Shown here: piece after piece, positions 7,828 to 15,291 of the stretch
How the letters are laid out: every line of letters begins with the position of its first letter
Numbering within the stretch: the first letter of the stretch is position 1
From: JAIOIW01 sp050304175
GTDB lineage: Bacteria > Pseudomonadota > Alphaproteobacteria > Rhizobiales > Rhizobiaceae
Assembly: GCA_050304175.1 (NCBI GenBank)
Contig: JBNLDE010000053.1
Location: 1 to 64,000, forward strand
Reading direction: 5' to 3'
Length of the DNA stretch: 64,000 nucleotides
Translations under genes and position numbers: made by a program
The notes under the pieces: model-generated
The model's input: the letters and a program-made list of their open reading frames with translations, nothing else
Told to the model about the DNA's origin: nothing
The model's database searches: none

Positions 7828-8700
7828 ATGACCCAGACCCGCCTCGTAATGACGTCCGGCAAGGCCGGCGCCCAAACCATCTTCGCCGTGCTGGAAGCGG
7901 TGTTCGAAGAGGATGCCTTGCCCATCGCCATGGTCGAGAAGGACGAGGCAGCGGACGTCCATGAAATATCGCTGTATGTCGAAGGCGAAACCGGTCCCTT
8001 CGAGCAGAGAATTCGCGAAGCGCTTGAAAAGGATTTTCCGGGCCTGGTGATCGAAGCCGCGCCGGTGCCCGACATCGACTGGGTCTCCAAGTCGCTTGAG
8101 GGTCTCAAGCCGGTTCGCGCCGGCCGCTTTGTCGTGCACGGCAGCCACGACCGTTCAGCCCACCGGGCGGGAGACATGGCCATCGAGATAGACGCCGGCC
8201 AGGCCTTCGGAACGGGCCACCACGGCACCACCGCCGGATGCCTGGAAATGATCGAGCGGGTCGTCAGGCGCGAACACCCGGCCAACGCGCTCGATCTGGG
8301 GACCGGCAGCGCCGTGCTTGCCATCGCGCTGGCAAAGCTGGCCCACATCCCGGTGATCGCGACCGACATCGATCCGGTCGCCACCGACGTCGCGCGTTCG
8401 AATGTTCGGTTGAACGGAATGGCCGGCCATGTGCATTGCCTGACGGCAACCGGATTCAACCACCTGGCGCTGAAACGCGGTCGGCCATTCGACCTGATCG
8501 TTGCCAATATCCTGGCGCGCCCGTTGATGGCGTTGGCGCCGGCCATGGCCAGGCATTTGCCGACCGGCGGATCGGCGATCCTGTCCGGCATCCTCGACAG
8601 CCAGCGCAACCAGGTGATCGCGGCTTACCGCAACCAGGGCTTCCGCCACATCTGTACGACCCATCGCGAGGGATGGGTGACGATTCACCTCAAGCGATAG
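7828..8700 (+). CDS. prmA: Ribosomal protein L11 methyltransferase
   Basis: A 290-residue SAM-dependent methyltransferase that trimethylates ribosomal protein L11. The N-terminal substrate-recognition part (1-110) is followed by the family-specific FGTGHHGTTAGCLEMIE and the SAM-binding motif I, ALDLGTGSAVLAIALAKL (about residues 154-171). The DLIVANILARPL segment is motif IV with the NxL sequence typical of PrmA. It follows the SCO gene by 73 bases on the same strand. Length and motifs are normal. Confidence 0.95.
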   Translation: MTQTRLVMTSGKAGAQTIFAVLEAVFEEDALPIAMVEKDEAADVHEISLYVEGETGPFEQRIREALEKDFPGLVIEAAPVPDIDWVSKSLEGLKPVRAGRFVVHGSHDRSAHRAGDMAIEIDAGQAFGTGHHGTTAGCLEMIERVVRREHPANALDLGTGSAVLAIALAKLAHIPVIATDIDPVATDVARSNVRLNGMAGHVHCLTATGFNHLALKRGRPFDLIVANILARPLMALAPAMARHLPTGGSAILSGILDSQRNQVIAAYRNQGFRHICTTHREGWVTIHLKR

Positions 8701-8794
8701 CGGAAATACAATTGTTTCAGCAACTTGGGCCGAGACCCGGACTCAACGCGTCGCCGCGTTGATTCAAAGTCTCATCATGCTCAATCGATTTCTC

Positions 8795-8821
8795 AAATGA
8801 AAAGCGGCCCAACCGGGCCGC
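8795..8821 (-). terminator. Terminator shared by the convergent prmA and DUF1127 genes, best fit to the minus strand
   Basis: A 7-bp perfect GC stem (GCGGCCC 8804-8810 with GGGCCGC 8815-8821) closes a 4-base loop. Read on the minus strand it is followed by TTTTCATTT (8803-8795), a good U-tract, 28 bases after the DUF1127 stop. On the plus strand the same hairpin lacks a U-tract. Confidence 0.8.
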
Positions 8822-8849
8822 CCTTCACGGGTTGACTGGAGTAGTCAGA

Positions 8850-9026
8850 TCAAAAAACGGTGTTGATGGCGCCGCGCCGGCGCAGTTCCTCACGCGTGTA
8901 GCCATGGGCCTTGAGCGTCTCGTCGTCGAACGACAGCAACACGCCGTTGACATAACGGCTTACCTGGCGCTGGCGCGCCTCTACCATCGAATCGAATGCG
9001 CTGCGAAATATGTTGCGAGCAGACAT
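8850..9026 (-). CDS. DUF1127 domain small protein
   Basis: A 58-residue protein from ATG 9026, preceded by AAAGGAAAGGAA, a strong ribosome site; longer upstream readings have none. The C-terminal half SFDDETLKAHGYTREELRRRG is the DUF1127 motif (D-x-x-L-x-D-x-G-xx-R-x-x-i in most members), rich in Arg as usual. Short DUF1127 proteins in Agrobacterium and Rhodobacter have been tied to phosphate, carbon and sRNA-linked RNA metabolism, but the role of this copy is unknown. It is monocistronic with its own terminator. Confidence 0.88.
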   Translation of the reverse strand: MSARNIFRSAFDSMVEARQRQVSRYVNGVLLSFDDETLKAHGYTREELRRRGAINTVF

Positions 9027-9253
9027 CGGTGGTTCCTTTCCTTTGGAGTTCATGTCCTCCACGACCAGGAAGATAGGTAGCCAGGACTCGCCTAACCAGC
9101 GCCGATAGCGCATGACTCCCATGCTCATATTGCATGAGCGAAGATGAAATGCTGCGACGCAATAAAACACCTGCCCACCATTCGGGCACGTTGCCTCGCG
9201 CTGCGCGGAAGGCTACCGTCCCGCGGTCATTTCAGCCGTCCCGGGGAGCCTCG

Positions 9254-11086
9254 ATGCCGTTCCAATCCTTCGAATCCAAAGCCGATCCCTCACAGGGGCC
9301 GATTCGGGTTGCCCGCCTGCGCGAATGGCTCGGTGAAAACGGACTGGACGGGTTCATGGTGCCGCGCGCGGACGAGCATCAGGGCGAATACGTGCCCCCT
9401 TGCGCCGAGCGTCTAGCCTGGCTGACCGGATTTACCGGCTCCGCCGGCGTCGCGATCATTCTGGCCGGCAGCGCGCACCTGTTTGTCGATGGACGCTATA
9501 CGTTGCAGGCGCGCCACCAGACCGATCAGGCGACATTTTCGGTCGAGGATCTCGTGTCCACGCCGCCAGCCAAATGGTTGCGCACACGCAAGGGCGCGCC
9601 GCTCCGCCTTGCGATCGATCCCTGGTTGCACACGGTCAAGGAGGTCGCGGCGCTACGTACCGCACTGGAGAAGGATGGCGGTGAACTCGTCGCCCTTGAC
9701 CAGAATGCTGTCGATGCGATCTGGCTCGACCGCCCGGGCCGGCCTTTGGAACCGGTGACGATCCATCCGATCAAAAGGGCCGGCAAGCTGGCGAAGGAAA
9801 AGCTGAAGGAACTGGCCGGCATAGTCGCGCAAGCAGACGCCGATGCCGCGGTTCTGACCGACCCGGCCTCGATCGCCTGGTCATTCAACATTCGCGGTTC
9901 CGATGTGCCGCACACGCCGCTGGCACTCGGGTTCGCCATCATCGCCGTCGACGGCGCTCATCAACTGTTCATGGACAAGCGCAAGATGAGCCGTGAGGTC
10001 GAGGCTTATCTCACCCAGCTTTGCGACATCCGCCCCCCCTCGGAACTCGACGACGCGCTGCGCGCACTCGCAGCCGCCGGGAAACGGGTCGGGCTCGATC
10101 CGCAACTTGCGGCCGACCAGTTGCGCCGGCTCGTCGAGGAACACGGCGGCAAGGTGGTCGCGATGAGCGATCCGGCAAGCCTGCCGCGCGCCTGCAAGAA
10201 TGACGCCGAACTTGCCGGAACTCGCGCCGCCCACCGCAGGGATGGCGCGGCGGTGAGCCGGTTTCTCGCCTGGCTCGACGGGCAGAAGCCGGGAACCGTG
10301 ACCGAAATGTCCGCGGTCGAGGCGCTGGAAACCTCACGCATCGCCGTCGGCGAGGAAACCCAGGAGCCGCTTCGTGACATTTCGTTCGACACCATCTCCG
10401 GCGCAGGACCGAACGGCGCCATCATGCATTATCGGGTAACGACCTCCACCAGTCGCACACTCGGCGCCGACGAACTCTATCTGGTCGACTCGGGCGGCCA
10501 GTACGAGGACGGCACCACCGACATCACCCGCACCGTCCCGATAGGCAGCCCAACGGATGAAATGCGGGAACGCTACACGATCGTCCTCAAGGGCCTGATC
10601 GCCATCTCGACGATCCGCTTCCCGCCCGGCACGCGCGGCCAGGATCTCGATCCACTGGCGCGTGTTGCCCATTGGAAAGCGGGGATCGACTTCGCCCACG
10701 GCACCGGCCACGGCGTCGGCTCCTATTTGTCCGTACACGAAGGACCCCAGCGCATCTCGCGCCTTTCGGGCCAGGAATTGCTGGCCGGCATGATCCTGTC
10801 CAACGAACCCGGTTACTACAAAGAAGGCGAATACGGCATCCGGCTGGAAAACCTCGTCGCCGTATCACCTCCCTCGCCCATTGCGGGAGGCGAAAAGCCG
10901 ATGCACGGCATCGAAACGCTGACGCTGGCCCCCTTCGACCGCCGCATGATCGTTGCCGCTATGCTGACGGACGAGGAGCGCGCGTGGCTCGACGCCTACC
11001 ATGCCCGCGTCGCCGCCGAGATCACGCCCTTTCTCGAGGGGCCGGATCGCGATTGGCTGGCGCGGGCCTGCGCGCCGTTGGACTAG
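9254..11086 (+). CDS. Xaa-Pro aminopeptidase (M24B, long PepP/XPNPEP1 type)
   Basis: A 610-residue cytosolic metallopeptidase that removes an N-terminal residue preceding proline. GGGGAG lies 5 bases before ATG 9254, so the earlier ATG at 9134 is not used. It has two creatinase-like N-terminal domains followed by the pita-bread catalytic domain. The metal ligands are visible in order: Asp in LVDSGGQYEDGTTDITRT (two Asp), His in FAHGTGHGVGSYL, Glu in NEPGYY and Glu in IRLENLV. The length matches the three-domain eukaryote-like form common in rhizobia. Confidence 0.95.
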   Translation: MPFQSFESKADPSQGPIRVARLREWLGENGLDGFMVPRADEHQGEYVPPCAERLAWLTGFTGSAGVAIILAGSAHLFVDGRYTLQARHQTDQATFSVEDLVSTPPAKWLRTRKGAPLRLAIDPWLHTVKEVAALRTALEKDGGELVALDQNAVDAIWLDRPGRPLEPVTIHPIKRAGKLAKEKLKELAGIVAQADADAAVLTDPASIAWSFNIRGSDVPHTPLALGFAIIAVDGAHQLFMDKRKMSREVEAYLTQLCDIRPPSELDDALRALAAAGKRVGLDPQLAADQLRRLVEEHGGKVVAMSDPASLPRACKNDAELAGTRAAHRRDGAAVSRFLAWLDGQKPGTVTEMSAVEALETSRIAVGEETQEPLRDISFDTISGAGPNGAIMHYRVTTSTSRTLGADELYLVDSGGQYEDGTTDITRTVPIGSPTDEMRERYTIVLKGLIAISTIRFPPGTRGQDLDPLARVAHWKAGIDFAHGTGHGVGSYLSVHEGPQRISRLSGQELLAGMILSNEPGYYKEGEYGIRLENLVAVSPPSPIAGGEKPMHGIETLTLAPFDRRMIVAAMLTDEERAWLDAYHARVAAEITPFLEGPDRDWLARACAPLD

Positions 11087-11139
11087 CCGGGGCCAATCGC
11101 CGCAGGCGTCCGGGGAGCATTCCAGCCGATCGGTTACGC

Positions 11140-11170
11140 GCATAAGATACATTCAGTATGTATCTTATGC
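11140..11170. promoter_or_regulatory. Perfect 13-bp inverted repeat, likely NsrR operator (autoregulation)
   Basis: GCATAAGATACAT (11140-11152) and its exact reverse complement ATGTATCTTATGC (11158-11170) are separated by TCAGT. The inner part, AAGATACAT...ATGTATCTT, has the size and sequence style of NsrR boxes (AAGATGCATTT half-sites). It ends 11 bases before the chosen start codon of the Rrf2-family gene, overlapping where its ribosome site or promoter must be. This makes repression of the regulator by its own product likely. Confidence 0.8.
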
Positions 11171-11181
11171 AGGAGAGACCC

Positions 11182-11616
11182 ATGCGCCTGTCCCTGTTCA
11201 CCGATTACGGCTTCAGGCTGCTGATCCACGTGGCGGCACGCGATCCCGAACTGGTCACCATTTCGGGAGTGGCAGACGCCTATGCGATACCGCGCAATCA
11301 TCTGACCAAGATCGCCCATGAACTCGGCCGGGCGGGCTATCTGGAAAATGTCCGCGGCCGCAATGGTGGCATGCGGCTTGGCCGGCCTGCGAACGAAATC
11401 AATATCGGCGCGCTGATGCGCCTGGGCGAAAGTTCGGCGCCCCTGGTCGAGTGTTTCAACCAGGAAACCAACCGGTGTGCGATCACGCCTGCCTGTACGT
11501 TGAAGCACATGCTGGCCGACGCATGCGACGCCTTCTATGCAGCGCTCGACCGTTACACGCTCGCCGATTGCGTTGTCCGCCCCAACGAAATCCTCCGTCT
11601 GCTCGAAAAAAATTGA
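11182..11616 (+). CDS. nsrR: Rrf2-family transcriptional regulator, NsrR-like nitric oxide sensor
   Basis: A 144-residue winged-helix regulator starting MRLSLFTDYGFRLL at ATG 11182, with GGAGA 5 bases upstream; an ATG at 11158 lies inside the operator and is rejected. The HTH occupies about residues 25-65 (TISGVADAYAIPRNHLTKIAH). Three cysteines, C91-x7-C99-x5-C105, match the iron-sulfur ligand set of NsrR, whose cluster is destroyed by nitric oxide, relieving repression. It lies just upstream of nirK on the same strand, 85 bases from stop to start. The NsrR assignment is supported by cysteines, operator and neighbour; other Rrf2 members are a lesser possibility. Confidence 0.88.
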   Translation: MRLSLFTDYGFRLLIHVAARDPELVTISGVADAYAIPRNHLTKIAHELGRAGYLENVRGRNGGMRLGRPANEINIGALMRLGESSAPLVECFNQETNRCAITPACTLKHMLADACDAFYAALDRYTLADCVVRPNEILRLLEKN

Positions 11617-11620
11617 CCGC

Positions 11621-11634
11621 TTGATGTGGATCAA
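11621..11634. promoter_or_regulatory. FNR/NnrR-type anaerobic box upstream of nirK
   Basis: TTGATGTGGATCAA is a perfect TTGAT-N4-ATCAA palindrome, the consensus bound by FNR, FixK and NnrR/DnrD regulators of the CRP-FNR superfamily. It is 68-81 bases upstream of the nirK start, a normal distance for an activator site. No regulator gene of this family is in the window. Confidence 0.88.
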
Positions 11635-11647
11635 CACATGGCGCCTT

Positions 11648-11672
11648 AAACATGGATATGAAATGCATGTTT
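11648..11672. promoter_or_regulatory. NsrR-like imperfect palindrome upstream of nirK
   Basis: A 25-base imperfect palindrome: outer arms AAACATG (11648-11654) and CATGTTT (11666-11672) pair exactly, and the inner positions keep the AT-rich AAATGCAT half typical of NsrR boxes. It lies 13 bases after the FNR-type box and 29 bases before nirK, where a bound repressor could block transcription. It differs from the nsrR operator in the outermost bases, so binding is inferred. Confidence 0.6.
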
Positions 11673-11701
11673 ACAAATACACGCCATCGAAGGAGGCGAC
11701 C

Positions 11702-12898
11702 ATGCATACGACAGACAGAACGTTCGAACCGGCCCGGCGAGATTTCCTGAAAAAGGCGGGCCTTGTCGGCGCGGTCGGCGGATCGGTTCTCGCCGGCCAG
11801 GCCATGGCGGTGCAGCCGGCGCACGCCGCTGCCGATGTCGCCGCGGCTGCGAAGCCCGCCGCAGCGGACAAGCAGGTAACGCCCGCGGAAATCGCGAAGC
11901 TGCCCCGGGTCAAGCAGAAGCTGGTCAGGCCGCCATTCCTGCCGAAGCACGAGCAGGTCGCGAAGACCGGCCCGAAAATCGTCGAAGTCACGATGACGAT
12001 CGAGGAAAAGAGGACCGAGATTGACGACGACGGTACCGAAATCTGGGCATTCGCCTATGAAGGTTCGGTTCCCGGACCGATGATCGTGTGCCACGAGGGC
12101 GACTACGTCGAACTGACGTTGCGCAATCCGGAATCCAACTTGTTGGAACACAACATCGATTTCCACGCCGCGACCGGTGGTCTGGGTGGCGGCGCGCTGA
12201 CCAAGGTCAATCCGGGAGAACAGGTTGTCCTGCGCTGGAAGGCAACCAAGGCCGGTGTCTTCGTCTATCACTGTGCCCCCGGAGACGTCATGATCCCCTA
12301 CCATGTTGTCCATGGCATGAACGGCGCCGTCATGGTGCTGCCGCGCGACGGACTTAAGGACGCCCAGGGCAACCCCTACCGCTATGACAAGGCCTACTAT
12401 ATCGGCGAACAGGATTTCTATATCCCGCGCGACGAGAACGGCGACTTCAAGACCTATGACGATGCCGCTGGCGACATGGCGGACACGCTCGAAGTGATGC
12501 GCACGCTCACCCCCACCCACGTCGTGTTCAACGGCGCGGTCGGGGCCTTGACCGGCGACAACGCCATGAAGGCGAAGGTTGGCGAGAAGGTTCTGTTCAT
12601 CCACGCCCAGGCCAATCGCGACACCCGCCCTCACCTGATCGGCGGCCACGGCGACCTCGTCTGGGAAACCGGCTCGTTCGCCGACAATCCGGCGACGAAC
12701 CTCGAGACCTGGTACATTCGCGGCGGTTCGGCCGGCGCCATGGCCTACGAGTTCCGGCAGCCCGGAATTTACGCCTACGTCAATCACAACCTGATCGAGG
12801 CTGTGATGCTCGGCGCGACCGCGCACGTGGTCGTGGACGGCGAATGGAACGACGACCTGATGATGCAGGTCTCGAAGCCCAGCCCCGCCGCGGCGTAA
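11702..12898 (+). CDS. nirK: Copper-containing nitrite reductase (NO-forming)
   Basis: A 398-residue periplasmic enzyme reducing nitrite to nitric oxide. AAGGAGG sits 5 bases before ATG 11702. The N terminus carries a Tat signal (ARRDFLKKAG, then a hydrophobic stretch ending near AQPAHA), as expected for a folded copper protein. Type 1 copper ligands: His150, Cys191, His201, Met206; type 2 ligands: His155, His190, His362; catalytic Asp153 and His311. The CAPGDVMIPYH spacing has one more residue than the Alcaligenes enzyme, as in the Rhodobacter sphaeroides type. All ligands are intact. Expression is likely activated by an FNR/NnrR protein and repressed by NsrR. Confidence 0.97.
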   Translation: MHTTDRTFEPARRDFLKKAGLVGAVGGSVLAGQAMAVQPAHAAADVAAAAKPAAADKQVTPAEIAKLPRVKQKLVRPPFLPKHEQVAKTGPKIVEVTMTIEEKRTEIDDDGTEIWAFAYEGSVPGPMIVCHEGDYVELTLRNPESNLLEHNIDFHAATGGLGGGALTKVNPGEQVVLRWKATKAGVFVYHCAPGDVMIPYHVVHGMNGAVMVLPRDGLKDAQGNPYRYDKAYYIGEQDFYIPRDENGDFKTYDDAAGDMADTLEVMRTLTPTHVVFNGAVGALTGDNAMKAKVGEKVLFIHAQANRDTRPHLIGGHGDLVWETGSFADNPATNLETWYIRGGSAGAMAYEFRQPGIYAYVNHNLIEAVMLGATAHVVVDGEWNDDLMMQVSKPSPAAA

Positions 12899-12908
12899 GC
12901 GTGACGCG

Positions 12909-13658
12909 ATGAGCGGGCTCTTGGCAACGGGGCGGCCGGCAACTTTTGCCGGCCACCTGAACGGCATCGCGGCAGCGCTCCTCGGCGCAGCCGCGCTGTC
13001 TCTTGGCCTTGCCGCGCAGTTTTTCCCGCACGCATTCGACCCCCAGGTGACGGCGGCGCCATTCGAAGAGGTCGCCGTTACCCTGTCGAGCGGGCGCACG
13101 GTCAGGGTCGGCCGCTATGAGATCACTTATGCCATGTGGCGGGAATGCCATCTGGAAGGCGCCTGCGAATACCTTCCCAAACCCGGACGCCGCGGATCGG
13201 ACGCTGCGTTTCCGGTGACCGACGTCAACCATCTGGATGTCGAGCAGTTCATAGCCTGGCTCAACGCCAAAACCGGACTGGGCTATCGCCTGCCCACGCT
13301 GGACGAATGGCGCGAGATTGCCGGCGTGGACCCGGGTACCGCCAAACGCAGGCTGTTCGACGATCCGCGTCTCGACTGGGCGGCCGACTACGGCGCTACC
13401 AAATCGCAATCCCGCAAGGTGAAACCGAGCGGTCATTTCGGCCTGGCGCGCTCCAACGTGGCCGATATCGACGGCAATGTCTGGGAGTGGACGGCAAGCT
13501 GCGTCACCGGGAACCCTGACCCCGCACGGTGTCCCGCCTATTTCGCGGCCGGCGATCACATCGCTGAATTGCCCATTTTCCTGCGCGACGCTTTTGGCGG
13601 CGGTTGCTCGGCTGGAACACCGCCGTCGAATATCGGCTTTCGCCTGCTTCGCGATTGA
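12909..13658 (+). CDS. nirV: NirV, formylglycine-generating-enzyme-fold protein linked to nirK
   Basis: A 249-residue protein 10 bases downstream of nirK, the classic nirK-nirV arrangement. An N-terminal hydrophobic segment (about residues 16-40) suggests membrane anchoring or export. The rest is an FGE-sulfatase (SUMF1) fold: VGRYEITYAMWREC, FPVTDVNHLDVEQFIAWLN, YRLPTLDEW, DIDGNVWEWT and a closing IGFRLLRD. The two copper-binding cysteines of true formylglycine-generating enzymes are not both present: the end has only GGGCSAGTPP. It is therefore unlikely to be a classical FGE. The role of NirV in nitrite reduction remains unknown. Confidence 0.9.
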   Translation: MSGLLATGRPATFAGHLNGIAAALLGAAALSLGLAAQFFPHAFDPQVTAAPFEEVAVTLSSGRTVRVGRYEITYAMWRECHLEGACEYLPKPGRRGSDAAFPVTDVNHLDVEQFIAWLNAKTGLGYRLPTLDEWREIAGVDPGTAKRRLFDDPRLDWAADYGATKSQSRKVKPSGHFGLARSNVADIDGNVWEWTASCVTGNPDPARCPAYFAAGDHIAELPIFLRDAFGGGCSAGTPPSNIGFRLLRD

Positions 13659-13664
13659 GTGCGC

Positions 13665-13964
13665 TCAGGCGCCAAACACTGCCCTGAGCGCGATGATCAT
13701 GACCGCGCCGGCTAGAAACATCGGCGTGATCCCCGTGAACCAGCCGATGAGGCCGGCGACCGCGATCGTAAGCCACTCCAACGGCCCCGATTCGAACACC
13801 GCCGGCGCCACCAGCGTCGTCAGGACGGCCGCCGGCACCGCGTCGAGGCCTGCCTGGACGCGCGGATGGATCGACTTGAACCGCGACAGCACGACGTGGC
13901 CGCCAATCCGCGTCATGTAGGTCCCGATCGCACCGAACAGGATGATCCACGCCGTTTGCGACAT
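13665..13964 (-). CDS. azlD: AzlD-type branched-chain amino acid exporter subunit
   Basis: A 99-residue membrane protein with about three to four hydrophobic segments, starting MSQTAWIILFGAIGTYMTRIGGHV, the typical AzlD N terminus (conserved T-x-R-x-x-P/G region). It overlaps the azlC stop by one base (TAATG), so the two are translationally coupled. AzlD is the small partner of AzlC in LIV-E-type export of branched-chain amino acids. It converges with nirV; stops are 6 bases apart. Confidence 0.9.
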   Translation of the reverse strand: MSQTAWIILFGAIGTYMTRIGGHVVLSRFKSIHPRVQAGLDAVPAAVLTTLVAPAVFESGPLEWLTIAVAGLIGWFTGITPMFLAGAVMIIALRAVFGA

Positions 13965-14677
13965 TACCCATCCTCTCGTGCTGCCGGGGAAAACAGCACC
14001 GCCACCACGATGCCCGCGGCGGCACCCGCCGAGACATGCCACGGCGATCCGATGGTCCGGTAGGCGATGATCGAAGCCGCTGCGCTGGCCGCGACAACCG
14101 GCAGCCAGAAACTGCGGCGGCGAAATCCAAGCACGAGGCCGAGAAAATAGATCGGCAGCAGGAAATCGAGGCCGAGCGCGTGTGGATCGGAGATGAGATT
14201 GCCGAAAAGCGCGCCGATCCAGGCCTCCAATATCCACAGAACGTAGATCGGCAGCGCCATCCCGAGATACCAGGTGAACGTGACCTCTTCGCCGAATTCG
14301 GCCTGCCGTTCGGTTTCGGCATATTGCGGATCGGTAAGAAAGAAAAAGCCGGCGGCCTTCTTGAACACCGACCAGCGCCACAATCTCCGGCCGATTGCCG
14401 CCGAATACAGCACATGGCGGAAATTGACGGCGATGATCGACAGCACCACCAGCCACGGCGCGACCTGTCCGCCGAACAGCTCGATCCCGACCATCTGGCT
14501 GGCGCCGCCGAAGATCGCCGCGCTCATCGCCACGGTTTCGCCGGGCGTCAGGCCGGCATCGACGGCAAGCGCCCCATAAAGAACGCCGAACGGCGCCGCC
14601 GACACCAGCACCGGTATCGACGACCGCGCGCCGTGCGCCAATTGCGACATCCGGTTTCGGGTGGCTTCAGAAGGCAT
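13964..14677 (-). CDS. azlC: AzlC family branched-chain amino acid exporter
   Basis: A 237-residue polytopic membrane protein of the AzlC/YgaZ family. The diagnostic N-terminal region is ASAPFGVLYGALAVDAGLTPGETVAMSAAIFGGASQMVGIELFG-like (about residues 26-70), followed by five or more hydrophobic segments. Together with AzlD it should export leucine, isoleucine, valine or analogues. The upstream gap to the next, divergent gene is about 145 bases and holds both promoters. Confidence 0.92.
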   Translation of the reverse strand: MPSEATRNRMSQLAHGARSSIPVLVSAAPFGVLYGALAVDAGLTPGETVAMSAAIFGGASQMVGIELFGGQVAPWLVVLSIIAVNFRHVLYSAAIGRRLWRWSVFKKAAGFFFLTDPQYAETERQAEFGEEVTFTWYLGMALPIYVLWILEAWIGALFGNLISDPHALGLDFLLPIYFLGLVLGFRRRSFWLPVVAASAAASIIAYRTIGSPWHVSAGAAAGIVVAVLFSPAAREDG

Positions 14678-14822
14678 GGCTCCTGATAGGACAGAGCCCT
14701 TGACGTGTCATGTGAATTTCCCTGAACGTCGCGCCCGGCATTGTTGAACCAGCGATCCGACACGGCTTGAATTCTGGCCGCCCTTGGCAAAAAATAGCGT
14801 CCAGCAACAACAGGAGCCGCCG

Positions 14823-15278
14823 ATGAGACCCGTGCTGTCCGCTGTCGCCATCGCCCTTGTCCTGACGACGCCGGCCCTGGCTCAGGAAAAGAGCCCGATA
14901 CCGGCGCGCGAAATCTACGACGCGATGCTGAACGCCGCGAAGCAGCCCGGTTGGGTCCAGTTCCGCAATTTCAACGGCCGCCAACTCGTCTATTTCACGC
15001 CATTGCAGACCTTGCATTGCCGCCTTTCCGAAATCCGCTACTCGCTCAACACGCGCGCGCTGGACCGGCGCTTCCCCGTCCTAGGCTGCAACCCGCAACT
15101 CCCGCTGTCGGTGCCGAGCGATGTCAGCCCGGACCATCTTTACCTGTCGCTTGCGCCTGGATCGGTGGAATCGGCAACCGTCCAGGTTATCTGGGAAGAC
15201 GGCACGGTCAGCGAAACCCGCACCTACAAGCCGTGCAAGGACGTCGGCGAGGCCACCTGCGCGGTGGCGGCGGAATAG
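14823..15278 (+). CDS. Secreted protein of unknown function
   Basis: A 151-residue protein with AGGAG 6 bases before ATG 14823 and a signal peptide MRPVLSAVAIALVLTTPALA. The mature part has four cysteines (in LHCRLS, LGCNP, YKPCKD and ATCAVA), enough for two disulfides, consistent with a periplasmic location. I do not recognise the family. The region NGRQLVYFTPLQTLHCRLSEIRYSLN...LDRRFP looks like a compact beta-rich domain. An in-frame ATG at 14784 lacks a signal sequence and ribosome site. It converges with ligA. Confidence 0.75.
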   Translation: MRPVLSAVAIALVLTTPALAQEKSPIPAREIYDAMLNAAKQPGWVQFRNFNGRQLVYFTPLQTLHCRLSEIRYSLNTRALDRRFPVLGCNPQLPLSVPSDVSPDHLYLSLAPGSVESATVQVIWEDGTVSETRTYKPCKDVGEATCAVAAE

Positions 15279-15291
15279 TGCCGCCGGCTGG

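Noticed and set aside
11158..11181. ATG 11158 as the start of the NsrR-like protein
   Set aside because: It lies in the right arm of the operator palindrome and has no ribosome site; ATG 11182 has GGAGA and gives the normal family N terminus.
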